Below are positions 56,112-64,000 of a stretch of DNA of 64,000 nt, piece after piece (position 1 is the first letter of the stretch; the number at the start of each line of letters is the position of its first letter). The position numbers were made by a program, and so were the translations under genes. The DNA is from Methylobacterium segetis (GTDB taxonomy: Bacteria > Pseudomonadota > Alphaproteobacteria > Rhizobiales > Beijerinckiaceae): contig NZ_SMNT01000012.1 in the NCBI RefSeq assembly GCF_004348265.1, positions 1 to 64,000 on the forward strand. Reading direction: 5' to 3'. A model generated the notes under the pieces. That model saw nothing but the letters and a program-made list of their open reading frames with translations, did no database searches and had not been told where the DNA came from.

Positions 56112-56850
56112 ATGGACGTTCGCGTTTCCGCCGACCTATGGGCGGTGTTTGAGCCGCTTCTCCCGCCCTAGCCTGAGAAGCCAAAGGTTGGGCGACCGCG
56201 TGCCTCGGAGCGAGCGGGGCTGGCGGGCATCGTCCTGGTTCTGCGTACCGGCATGCAGAGGAAGCAGCTGCCACATTCTGAGGTGGACTGCAGCGGCAAG
56301 ACGAGCTGGCGACGGCTTGGCGTCTGGCAAGCGGCCGGCGTCCGGGCCGCCCTTCACCGCGTGAGGCTGGAGCGGCTTCAGGATGCGGACGCGCTCGACG
56401 GCGCGAGCCTACCGGCGAAGGAGGGCGCCGGGCGACCGGCCTAAACACGATGGATCGAGACAATCCAGGCATGAAGAGCCTTATCGTGGACGTGCGGGGC
56501 ATGTGGCTGGGCCTGACGCTTACCTGCGCCAACTGCCACGACAGCCGTATGGTGGCAGCCCCCTCGACGCGGTTCTGGGCGTGCGCACAGGGCGTTATGG
56601 TCGCCCGGGGCGCAGACCAGGCAAGCTGCAAGCCAACAGCGGCTACGATCATCGCCGATGTCGGCGCGAGTGCCGAGCCCGCAGCATCACACCGCGGAAC
56701 GCCTGGCGCAGCATCGATAATAGCGAGCCCCTCGGCCGCTACCGCTGGATCGTGGAGCAAATGCTGACGTGGCTGGCTCGCTTTCGCCGACCCGCAATCC
56801 GCTATGCGCCGACCTCCACCTCGCGTTCACGACGCTCTGCCGGTACTAGA
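56112..56850 (+). pseudogene. IS5-family transposase, degenerate
   Basis: Fragments of one transposase in several frames. The N-terminal part (start ATG 56112, VSADLWAVFEPLLPP) meets an early stop near 56169 and continues with GRPRASERAGLAGIVLVLRTG and WRRLGVWQAAGVRAAL. A later piece is SLIVDVRGMWLGLTLTCANCH in one frame and RRPGKLQANSGYDHRRCRRE plus LGRYRWIVEQMLTWLARFRR in another, with DLHLAFTTLCRY in a third. Stops and frameshifts make it non-functional. No terminal repeats could be located. Confidence 0.75.
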
Positions 56851-56874
56851 AGCGGACAAGGAGCCTGGCACCGG

Positions 56875-57150
56875 CAGGTTTACGTCAAGTCGCGTCAGTC
56901 CCGTCTCTGGCGCTCGCTCCTGGTGGCGCGCCGCACGCTGCTCAACGAGATGCGCGCGATCGAGAACGTGGCGCCGGCTATCCTGCGCGAGGGAGGGATC
57001 GAGCTGGGTACGCCAGCCCGGGCCGCCTTTGCCGGACGTGCGCGCGAGTTGAGGTGCGGAGGTCGCCCGGAAGCTGGCGATCGTCCTGCGAACGACGTGA
57101 TGGGACGATACTTCGTTCCCTCCGGCAAAGCGCCAGTACCGACCGCGGCA
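56875..57150 (+). pseudogene. IS110-family transposase remnant
   Basis: Right after the IS5 remnant, SRQSRLWRSLLVARRTLLNE and RAIENVAPAILREGGIELGT match the middle of IS110-type transposases, and VARKLAIVLRTTWWDD in another frame matches the end of the family. N-terminal catalytic part missing, one frameshift. The junction with the IS5 fragment suggests one element landed in the other. Confidence 0.65.
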
Positions 57151-57781
57151 TGAAGGAGGCGCGCCTGCCGGATCAGGCCCAATATCGCCCGAAGGGTGAA
57201 CCAGATCGTTCCCGCGGGGACGATGGGCGAGGCGATCTCGTTGAGAGTCATGAACCTGCGGCTTAGCCGTAAGGTTGTCGGACAGATTGAGACACCTTGC
57301 TCTTCTGACCCCATCATGCGGCGGCCTTCAGCGCCGACCGCGAAGAGAAGCGCGTGACCTGCGGGAGCGATACATCCGGGACCGATGAGGATTAGGAGTA
57401 GCTTGCCTCACTGCCCCCATCAGAGAAGGCTCTTCGATCGGAGTCTACGATCACTGCCAGCCGCGCTGAGCAACAGGCGGAAACCCTCCCATACGGCGCA
57501 ATGCCAAGGACAATCTCTTTGGCAATGACGCCGATTTAAGGCAGCCCGCTGCCCAGCATTCAGTGACAACCAAGGATCACCGGCGGGACTGGAAGAGGAG
57601 GAATTAGGCAGGCCGAACAGCCCAAAACCACACCTAAGGTTGCCTAAATTGCCAAAAACGAGGAAAGATTTTCCTTTACGTGTGCTTCCCTGACGGATCG
57701 CCCAGCGTTACACGTCAGTTGGATGATTCTTCGTACGAGAGCGCCAGCGCTCTTTGCACGCTAATTGCGGTGGCCGAAATA
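57151..57781. other. Noncoding junction between IS remnants and the AT-richer island
   Basis: About 630 bases without a credible gene. GC-rich up to about 57600, then clearly AT-richer. It should contain the promoter of the oxidoreductase gene (AT-rich TTTTCCTTTACGTG region near 57670). No tRNA or direct repeats were seen that would mark an attachment site. Confidence 0.4.
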
Positions 57782-58885
57782 ATGTCCATGAAAGTGGCAG
57801 TAATAGGTGGCGGATGGTACGGCTGTCATATCTCGTCTTCCATGATTGGCCTAGGGTTCGAGGTTAAGTTGTTCGAGAAGAACGACCGGATATTGGATGA
57901 AGCTTCAGGGAATAACCAATTTCGCCTACACCTAGGTTTTCACTATCCCCGTCACGCCGGTACACGCATTCAGTCGCGAGATGGTTTTTCGAGGTTCTTG
58001 GAAAGATACAGTGACCTCAGTCGCAAGATTTCAGAAAACATATACGCTGTTCCGAAATACACATCATTGATCGATTTTGAAACCTATAAATTGATAATGA
58101 CGGCGACTGGTATCCCTTACCACACGGTCGACAGGTGCCCGCTCGATTTACAAGAAATCGAGGGTCTAATTCGCGTTGATGAGCGAATTCTTATGATTGA
58201 GAAAGCCAGAAACTACTTCAGCCATCACCTGGGACCGAGTTTAAGCTTATCAGATCCAGTGACGACTCTTATTGATAGAGAGACACATATAGAAGTAAAC
58301 GGTGAAAAGTTCGATTATGTTGTTGATGCTACCTGGGGACATTTACTGCGTGCCGATTTCGACGTTTTTTATGAGCCCACAGTTTTGCTTTATTTCGAAG
58401 CTTCTCCGAATTTGCCGGCGATAACGTTCGTGGATGGCCCACTGTACTCGATCTATCCTACCGAAGAACCGAAGATTTATACTCTGTCGAGTGTCCCACA
58501 TACTCCTCTCGGCCGATATTATTCGGCGGAAGAAGCCCGCACGGCTCGTGACAGAGTCGACACAGCAACCATCAGGGCAAAATTGAAGGTTATGACCGAG
58601 CAGGCGCAGGAGAACGTTAGGAACTTCCCCGATCTATACAAGTTTATTGGCCCCCAAATTTCAATCAAGACAAAGCTATCCGGAAGCAGTGACGATCGTT
58701 CGTGTTACGTCGGCCGGCGCGGTCGCTTGTTTACAGTCCTTTCCGGCAAGATTGACACAATCTTCCACGCCACAGAACGGATATTAAGCGATATAGAAGC
58801 GGATAGTGACACTAAGCCGATAGACGTACCATCGTCGCTGCTTAGTCGGATACAACGTAAGTCTATTGCCATAGGACTGGAATAG
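57782..58885 (+). CDS. FAD-dependent oxidoreductase (DAO fold), surface-sugar type
   Basis: 367 residues. The FAD-binding start is VAVIGGGWYGCHISSSM, the second strand acidic end is LFEKNDRILDEASGNN, and RLHLGFHYPRH is a signature of a group of oxidoreductases in O-antigen and capsule loci. The DAO-type C-terminal part follows. AT-richer codons than the core genome show foreign origin. Its substrate is probably a sugar or amino sugar on a nucleotide carrier (inference). ATG 57788 would remove two residues. First gene of the island. Confidence 0.8.
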   Translation: MSMKVAVIGGGWYGCHISSSMIGLGFEVKLFEKNDRILDEASGNNQFRLHLGFHYPRHAGTRIQSRDGFSRFLERYSDLSRKISENIYAVPKYTSLIDFETYKLIMTATGIPYHTVDRCPLDLQEIEGLIRVDERILMIEKARNYFSHHLGPSLSLSDPVTTLIDRETHIEVNGEKFDYVVDATWGHLLRADFDVFYEPTVLLYFEASPNLPAITFVDGPLYSIYPTEEPKIYTLSSVPHTPLGRYYSAEEARTARDRVDTATIRAKLKVMTEQAQENVRNFPDLYKFIGPQISIKTKLSGSSDDRSCYVGRRGRLFTVLSGKIDTIFHATERILSDIEADSDTKPIDVPSSLLSRIQRKSIAIGLE

Positions 58886-58908
58886 AATCGAATTTCAAAG
58901 GTGGATCT

Positions 58909-59664
58909 ATGCGCGCGTTAATCGGATACACCGGGTTTGTTGGCGCGAATATGCTGCAACGCGGAAGTTTTGATGCTTTATACAATAGCGTGAACAGCGC
59001 TGAAATGAGGGGTAGACATTTCGCCGAAGTGGTTTGTTCCGGAGTTAGCGCTGTTAAGTGGAAAGCTAACAAGGATCCGGAGGGCGATAAAAATGCCATA
59101 GACGCTCTTATCGGCAACCTCCAGCATTTGAGAGCAGATCGTTTCGTACTTATATCCACCGTCGACATATACTCTCGCGCGATGGATGTCGACGAGGATA
59201 CTTACCCAGAAGAAAACACACAAGCTTATGGGAGAAACCGTCGCTATTTAGAAAGATGGGTCGAACATCACTTCGGAAATCACCACATAATCCGACTACC
59301 GGCACTTTATGGGACCGGTCTTAAAAAAAATGCGATATATGATCTTTGCAACGGAAAAATGGTCGATCAAATAAACCCTCTTTCTGAATTTCAATGGTAT
59401 GACGTCCGGCGATTAAATGAAGATTTACAGCACATAATTCTAGAAGGCGGCCCAATTTTCAACATTTCACCTGAACCAGTAGCCATGATGCAAGTCGTTA
59501 AAAATTTTTTCCCTAGAGTTTCTCTGACTTCTTCTGATGTTCCGCCCGTAAAATATGATGTACAGACCAAGTTTTCTCGGGTACTCGGGGGATCTGGCAA
59601 ATATCATTTTAGTGTCGATCAGGTATTAAAAGGGATTGGCAACTTCGTTGCCAATGGAATATGA
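58909..59664 (+). CDS. Small NAD-dependent epimerase/dehydratase-like protein
   Basis: 251 residues, shorter than standard extended SDR epimerases (about 310-340). The Rossmann start is RALIGYTGFVGANML with only part of the Gly motif, VLISTVDIYSRAM corresponds to the Ser/Thr strand, the catalytic Tyr-x-x-x-Lys appears as AYGRNRRYLE where Lys is replaced by Arg, and LPALYGTGL follows. Lys replacement suggests changed or no redox activity. Overlaps the next gene by four bases. Confidence 0.75.
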   Translation: MRALIGYTGFVGANMLQRGSFDALYNSVNSAEMRGRHFAEVVCSGVSAVKWKANKDPEGDKNAIDALIGNLQHLRADRFVLISTVDIYSRAMDVDEDTYPEENTQAYGRNRRYLERWVEHHFGNHHIIRLPALYGTGLKKNAIYDLCNGKMVDQINPLSEFQWYDVRRLNEDLQHIILEGGPIFNISPEPVAMMQVVKNFFPRVSLTSSDVPPVKYDVQTKFSRVLGGSGKYHFSVDQVLKGIGNFVANGI

Positions 59665-60488
59665 AAAATCCGATATCCGTCTCAAATATCGCGTGGAATC
59701 GTGAGGAGAATAAAGATGTCTATGAATATTTTAACGCCTCTGGGGTCTCAGGAATAGAGGTGGCTTTTACAAAAATTGCGCCGTGGGCTGAACTGAATAA
59801 AAGTCTTATTGATCACGAACGTTCGGAGCTTGATTCAGCCGGCCTAGTGGTATCATCGTACCAAGCTCTTTATTATGGAAAGCCACAGGTTCAGTTACTG
59901 CATGAGCGCAAATCATTCGACGAAATGCTATCTCATACTATCGCCGTGGCCAAACTGGCGGAACGCCTAAGCAACGGAGGTGTTGCGGTTTTTGGTGCAC
60001 CATTAAATCGAAAACGCGGAGACTTATCTTTGGCAGACGCTGAAGACCTCGGTTCCGAACGCCTCTTCGAATTAGCAGATGCCGTCGCGGATTATGGGTT
60101 AGTTCTGGCTCTTGAGCCGGCGCCTCCGAGCTACCAAGGGGATTTTTTGATCGACACCGAGTCTTGTGCACGGGTTGTCAGGCGAATTAATCACTCTAAC
60201 CTCAGACTGCACTTAGACTCCGGATGCATAGCACTCGCAGAAGACAACGTTGCGCCGATTGCTAGCTATGCGGGCGGTTTAATCGCGCACGCACATCTCT
60301 CTCGACCAGGCCTTGCGCCACTTGTCGCCCCCCCCGACCAGGCTGACCTCATGTTTATACAGACGATACGTGAACTAAGCTATTCTGGTTGGATCGCCTT
60401 GGAGATGCGTCCGTTGAACACGATTAGCGCTATAAAAGATGCTGTCACTTTCGCGCGGCGCTTAATCAATTCATCAGATAGCATTTGA
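59661..60488 (+). CDS. Sugar-phosphate isomerase/epimerase-like TIM barrel
   Basis: 275 residues of the xylose-isomerase-like barrel family. Landmarks: SNIAWNREENKDVYEYF at the start, FGAPLNRKRGD, LEPAPPSYQGDFLIDTE with the metal-binding Glu, LHLDSGC with the Asp/His-type pair, AHLSRPGLAPL and ALEMRPL. These residues would bind one or two divalent metals. Starts at an ATG overlapping the upstream stop. Role in sugar interconversion is inferred. Confidence 0.82.
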   Translation: MKNPISVSNIAWNREENKDVYEYFNASGVSGIEVAFTKIAPWAELNKSLIDHERSELDSAGLVVSSYQALYYGKPQVQLLHERKSFDEMLSHTIAVAKLAERLSNGGVAVFGAPLNRKRGDLSLADAEDLGSERLFELADAVADYGLVLALEPAPPSYQGDFLIDTESCARVVRRINHSNLRLHLDSGCIALAEDNVAPIASYAGGLIAHAHLSRPGLAPLVAPPDQADLMFIQTIRELSYSGWIALEMRPLNTISAIKDAVTFARRLINSSDSI

Positions 60489-60519
60489 AGCCAAAGATGT
60501 ATTTTAGGAGAAAAAATTG

Positions 60520-62907
60520 ATGCTCGCGGGAGAGATCAAAGAACAAAACTTGCCAGCCCACGCTGATGTTGGCGCTGCTGTCGGCAACTACGCCGTTGGG
60601 GTCCGAAATAAAGCCGCTTCTGAAGAATACGCGATCTCAACAGCAATGCTTGGAAACCCGAGTAAAGGAGTTAGGTTACTTCGTTCCATCTCTGACCGCA
60701 CGCCTCGTGCTCAATTCTTTCTCGCGGCAGCCGAATGGTTACTGGGCAGGGATGCAGATGCTGTCGCTGACCTCAATCACGTTAACTTGTCCACGTCGTC
60801 ATGGGGCACCGCAGCATCAGAACTTTCCCATTTGATTAATGGTACCCGAACAGTACTTTTAGTCAATCCGTCTCTGGATCTGAACTGGGTCAATGACACT
60901 CTCGCAGGGCTGGATGGTCACCTGCATGTTGTTCGCCTCGGCCCGAAGCGGGAGCCTCTCTTATCAAACGGGCAGCCACTAACGCTTACTGATATTGACT
61001 GCTCGCGAACCATTGCTCTCAATCTTGGCTTACATAGTGTCAACCCAGCTTCCATCAAATCATGGGGGGTGCCTTGCGTTGGGTGGACGCAAGATGCTGA
61101 TATTAATCTTGGACAAATAACATCTTTCGCTAATGAATATGACGCCCTTATCTGTTTCACAGGCGGCGAGCACGATATACTGTCGAAGCTAACTAATACA
61201 CCACTTTATACATATATCGGATTTGAGCCATACTTTATTGGGTATTCAGCTAGCGCTGAAGAAGCGGCAAGTCTAAGATATGCGGCGTCATCATTAGATC
61301 GGCCTATTGATGTAGCGTTTGCAGGCGACCCATTCCACTGGGCCTACTATGACAAACATGCGAGATTGTCGAATGTGCTTCGATCTGGTAAAGACTTGAA
61401 CATAGCGATTATTCGCCGCAGCTTAGGTCATGAGCAGTATTTCAATTTGCTGCGCAGGTCTTCGCTGACGCCGACGTCGACCCGTTTCGAGGCTTCAATT
61501 TCGAACAGAATGTTCGACGCCTTGTATAATGGAACCTTGCCATTGTACTTTAACGAATCAATTGTACCTGACATATTAGACGAGTTTTCTGAATTCTCTT
61601 TTCAGCTTGAAGATGATTTTTCTTGTCTGGATATGAAATATATTATTGAGGCATGCAAGATAAAGCGCAAACGTCTCATCGCCAATTATAGCGAATTGGC
61701 TGAACATCTGAGCGATTGGCGGCCTTCTCGTCGGCTCCAAGCTTCGCGTTTCCTGAGATATTGTTTTCTAACTACAATACTTTCGCGCAACAACTTGCCG
61801 GCGTCTGTGGAAGGGCGGCAAGGGCACCGCTTTCGCTTGGCTGTCGATCGACACAACGTGGAGAATTTCGGCGGAAGCTTAATCGAATATGTCGACGCTA
61901 TCACGTCGAACACTCTAGAACCGCGCACGCCGACAGATCGACTTGTCGGCCTGTTGTCCGTGTGGGGACGGCAAATAACTCACGGCGTCAATAAGGATGC
62001 GACCGAAGGAGCAATTGACGACCTTTTAGCAAAATACCCTGCGCTTGCAGAAAGCCTCCTCGGTCATTTTGCGGTGCTTTATCGATACGTCAATGAAAAG
62101 AAACTGGATCCGACTCTAAGTTGTGTATCTTCCATCAGGGCGCGGCTGCCGCTAGTGCCTGAAGAAGTTGTTGCTGTGCTAGAGGTTCTTCCTGATATTC
62201 CTGTGCTGCTGGGTGGTTACTCCATAGCGCGTGTCCGTCAGATCGTTTTGACCAAACAAGACTTCGAGGTCGCTTTTCATTTTACCGACGGGTTGCTATC
62301 CTTAATTAGTGCGTTGTCACTGGTGAACGCTGGCGACCCACTTCGGGCTGCGCCACGCATTGAAAACGCTTTGCTCCGCCTTCCAATCGTCTCGACGCTA
62401 TCTGCACTCGCTATTTCTATCTATCAAGCAAAACTTACCCAAGCGCCCGATATATCGGCCGCTAAACGGTTAGAATGCCTGCTGCTTGATCTTCGCCAGA
62501 ACAATGTTGCAGCGTTTTGCGAGGCTCTCAAATCTTCTTCAATTATGTTTCAAGTTGAAAATCTTGTCGAAGATGCGATCGATGCCATGATGGGTATTGA
62601 GGACTGGTATTTTGACCATTCCTGGGCTCTTTTTCTTGGGGCGCATTTTGACAAGTTACTCAGCGTTCTACATCGAAGGGGCCTCATCGCGCGACCTGTT
62701 CTTAGCTGCTTAGAGAATTCGGAAGCGCTGAGCGAGCGGCCCGCGGCTCGGAAGCTTGTAATCATCGGCCTTATTGGATTAGCGGAGGTTGCTGGGTCGA
62801 GGCGAGAAGATATAACAATGATTGGGCAAGTAGGTCGTCGTATTGCTGTTGGTGAGAGTGAGTTATATCCTTTACTTTACTCTCTCGCACGATTTGACCC
62901 GCCGTAA
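60520..62907 (+). CDS. Large glycosyltransferase-like protein with N-terminal repeat region
   Basis: 795 residues from the ATG at 60520 (AGGAG nine bases upstream; an in-frame TTG precedes it). Residues about 20-110 are TPR-like helices (KGVRLLRSISDRTPRAQFFL, LLGRDADAVADLNHVN). Residues about 120-420 look like a CgeB-type GT-B domain: VGWTQDADINLGQITSF, IDVAFAGDPFHWAYY and a donor-type end NRMFDALYNGTLPLYFNES. The rest (about 430-795) is helical and unassigned. It may transfer the sugar produced by the three upstream genes onto a surface polymer. Confidence 0.65.
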   Translation: MLAGEIKEQNLPAHADVGAAVGNYAVGVRNKAASEEYAISTAMLGNPSKGVRLLRSISDRTPRAQFFLAAAEWLLGRDADAVADLNHVNLSTSSWGTAASELSHLINGTRTVLLVNPSLDLNWVNDTLAGLDGHLHVVRLGPKREPLLSNGQPLTLTDIDCSRTIALNLGLHSVNPASIKSWGVPCVGWTQDADINLGQITSFANEYDALICFTGGEHDILSKLTNTPLYTYIGFEPYFIGYSASAEEAASLRYAASSLDRPIDVAFAGDPFHWAYYDKHARLSNVLRSGKDLNIAIIRRSLGHEQYFNLLRRSSLTPTSTRFEASISNRMFDALYNGTLPLYFNESIVPDILDEFSEFSFQLEDDFSCLDMKYIIEACKIKRKRLIANYSELAEHLSDWRPSRRLQASRFLRYCFLTTILSRNNLPASVEGRQGHRFRLAVDRHNVENFGGSLIEYVDAITSNTLEPRTPTDRLVGLLSVWGRQITHGVNKDATEGAIDDLLAKYPALAESLLGHFAVLYRYVNEKKLDPTLSCVSSIRARLPLVPEEVVAVLEVLPDIPVLLGGYSIARVRQIVLTKQDFEVAFHFTDGLLSLISALSLVNAGDPLRAAPRIENALLRLPIVSTLSALAISIYQAKLTQAPDISAAKRLECLLLDLRQNNVAAFCEALKSSSIMFQVENLVEDAIDAMMGIEDWYFDHSWALFLGAHFDKLLSVLHRRGLIARPVLSCLENSEALSERPAARKLVIIGLIGLAEVAGSRREDITMIGQVGRRIAVGESELYPLLYSLARFDPP

Positions 62908-63010
62908 GAAAATCCGCCGATTTCAACTCAGTATTGCCCTTCATGCTGCTAAGGTCGTTCGGTAGAGGCTGCCAAATTCTAGCACTAACTCAGTACTTTA
63001 GAGTCAGATG

Positions 63011-63409
63011 TCAGCTTGAAGCGGCTGTGGCAGTGCGGGTAGTGTACTGCCGGCCCACACCGCACGAGGCTTTGCCCTGCTTCAGGAAGCCGGTCTCGTC
63101 GATCACCAGCAGCGCGTCGCGTGAGCCGAGTGTCTCGAGGATGTAGTCACGCACCACGTCCCGCAGCGCCGCGGCGTCCCAGTGCGTGCGACCGAGGATG
63201 GCCTGCTGACGCCAGGGACCCGGATCACCGGCAGCTTCAGCCCGCATCCAGCCGGTCTTGCGCCGCTCACCCCCGAGCAAGCCGTCCAGGAAGGCGTTGG
63301 TGGAGGCGGCGACGCTTGGGGCGGCAAAGAGTGGGCGAATGCGCTGCTTGGCCTGCCGAAGCGTTGTCGACCAGAGCTCCAGCGTCGTCTCAAGGGAGGC
63401 TGCAGGCAT
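63011..63409 (-). pseudogene. IS701-type transposase, N-terminal fragment
   Basis: 132 residues open on the minus strand. GWMRAEAAGDPGPWRQQAIL, WDAAALRDVVRDYILETLG and the first catalytic Asp in LLVIDETGFLKQGKASCGVG are typical of IS701 transposases. Homology stops at GRQYT, followed by an unrelated short tail, so the gene is cut by the junction with the island at about 63040. Non-functional alone. Confidence 0.75.
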
Positions 63410-63466
63410 CGCGCTCTCCCGTCCGAAAACACTCCGATAGAAGCTTCACCCTGCAACTGTAATGCT

Positions 63467-64000
63467 AACAAGGGCACGCTCTCCGTGGGTGTCGCACGCC
63501 TGTGCTGCGCAGCGCTGCGCAGGAAGGCGAACTGCCAGTCGCTCATCTCACTGACCTTCGCACGCGTCGGCGTGCCCGTGCCCGCTGCCCTGCGCCTGTT
63601 CCTGCCGGAGAAATGGGTGACCAAACCGGAGCGATGCCGGGAGGCTGGCGTACCCGGCGCGGTCAGCGTAATCCGCGCTCGAAAGGCGAGATGGCACCGG
63701 CCGAACTCGACCGTCTGCTGGAAGCGGCATGCGCTTTGGCGTGTTGCTTGCGGACGAGGGCTCCGGCACCAGTGCCACCTTCGGCCGCAGCCTCGACGCG
63801 CGTGGCCTGCGATGGGCCGTGGGCATCGCCAACAACCAGACGGTCCACGACGCGCACGTACAGATCGTCGGGTTCGCCGGCGTATGCCAGACCAGGAGCC
63901 CCGCGAGGCCGAGGCGGTTCTCGCCGCACCGCCCCGGCGCGTGACGTGGCGCCGGCGCACGAAGGGGACGCTGTCAGCGCGCTTTGCCATCACTCGGGGG
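63467..64000 (+). pseudogene. Second IS701-type transposase fragment (middle part, opposite strand)
   Basis: From NKGTLSVGVARLCCAALRRK the plus strand reads as the middle of another IS701 transposase: ANCQSLISLTFARVGVPVPA, LRLFLPEKWVTKPER, then after a frameshift FGVLLADEGSGTSATFGRSL and DARGLRWAVGIANNQTV, then after another shift EAEAVLAAPPRRVTWRR and LSARFAITRG at the window edge. The N-terminal third is missing. It differs in type from the fragment on the minus strand, so two elements are involved. Continues beyond the window. Confidence 0.7.

Overview
The window looks like chromosomal DNA of a pink-pigmented methylotroph of the Methylobacterium/Methylorubrum type (Hyphomicrobiales, Alphaproteobacteria). 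This is inferred from the high GC content, the ChvI-ChvG-HprK-EIIA-HPr order typical of alphaproteobacteria, a PQQ/quinoprotein accessory cluster (zinc metallohydrolase, SoxYZ-like carrier, CXXCW protein), a cyoABCD-SURF1 operon and many one- to four-base gene overlaps. No rRNA or CRISPR array is visible. There are two tRNAs: Thr(GGT) and Arg(ACG).

Layout. 1-5.2 kb: end of an HlyD-type adaptor, a PqqD-like/M50 protease/HlyD fusion and a short SecA-like ATPase, which together look like a dedicated export system. 5.3-8.5 kb: small Cys-rich secreted protein, lepA, HugZ-like protein. 8.7-12.8 kb: ChvI/ChvG two-component system with HprK, a mannose-type EIIA and HPr. 12.8-16.4 kb: GNAT-like protein, CobW-type GTPase, D-Ala-D-Ala carboxypeptidase. 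16.7-18.5 kb: queE-queD-queC for 7-deazaguanine synthesis. 18.5-22.8 kb: TetR regulator and a divergent quinoprotein-relay/thioredoxin/CcdA-like cluster. 23-28.2 kb: panB, HD hydrolase, small secreted proteins, tRNAs, NUDIX, MarR/OhrR-type regulator. 28.2-33.3 kb: cyoABCD and SURF1. 33.6-39.4 kb: MHS-type transporter, Crp/Fnr regulator, PepSY protein, and a stress group (SDR, manganese catalase, DUF892 ferritin-like protein).

39.4-51.8 kb is one minus-strand run of twelve genes with almost no spacing. It has three NAD-dependent sugar epimerase/decarboxylase genes, a B12-binding radical SAM protein, a GT4 glycosyltransferase, three tandem CgeB-like glycosyltransferases, an actinobacterial-type inositol-3-phosphate synthase, a histidine phosphatase, a SAM methyltransferase and a glycosidase-like protein whose barrel looks circularly permuted. 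I infer a pathway for an inositol- and pentose-containing glycan or glycoconjugate with no obvious named equivalent.

From about 51.9 kb the window is accessory DNA. It holds a five-gene operon of conserved unknowns that includes an HNH fusion, a divergent XRE/unknown gene pair with palindromic operators, wrecked IS5 and IS110 transposases, and an AT-richer four-gene island (57.8-62.9 kb: FAD oxidoreductase, small NAD-dependent epimerase, sugar-phosphate isomerase-like TIM barrel, large glycosyltransferase). The island is closed on the right by fragments of two different IS701-type transposases in opposite orientation. It looks like a horizontally acquired surface-sugar cassette.
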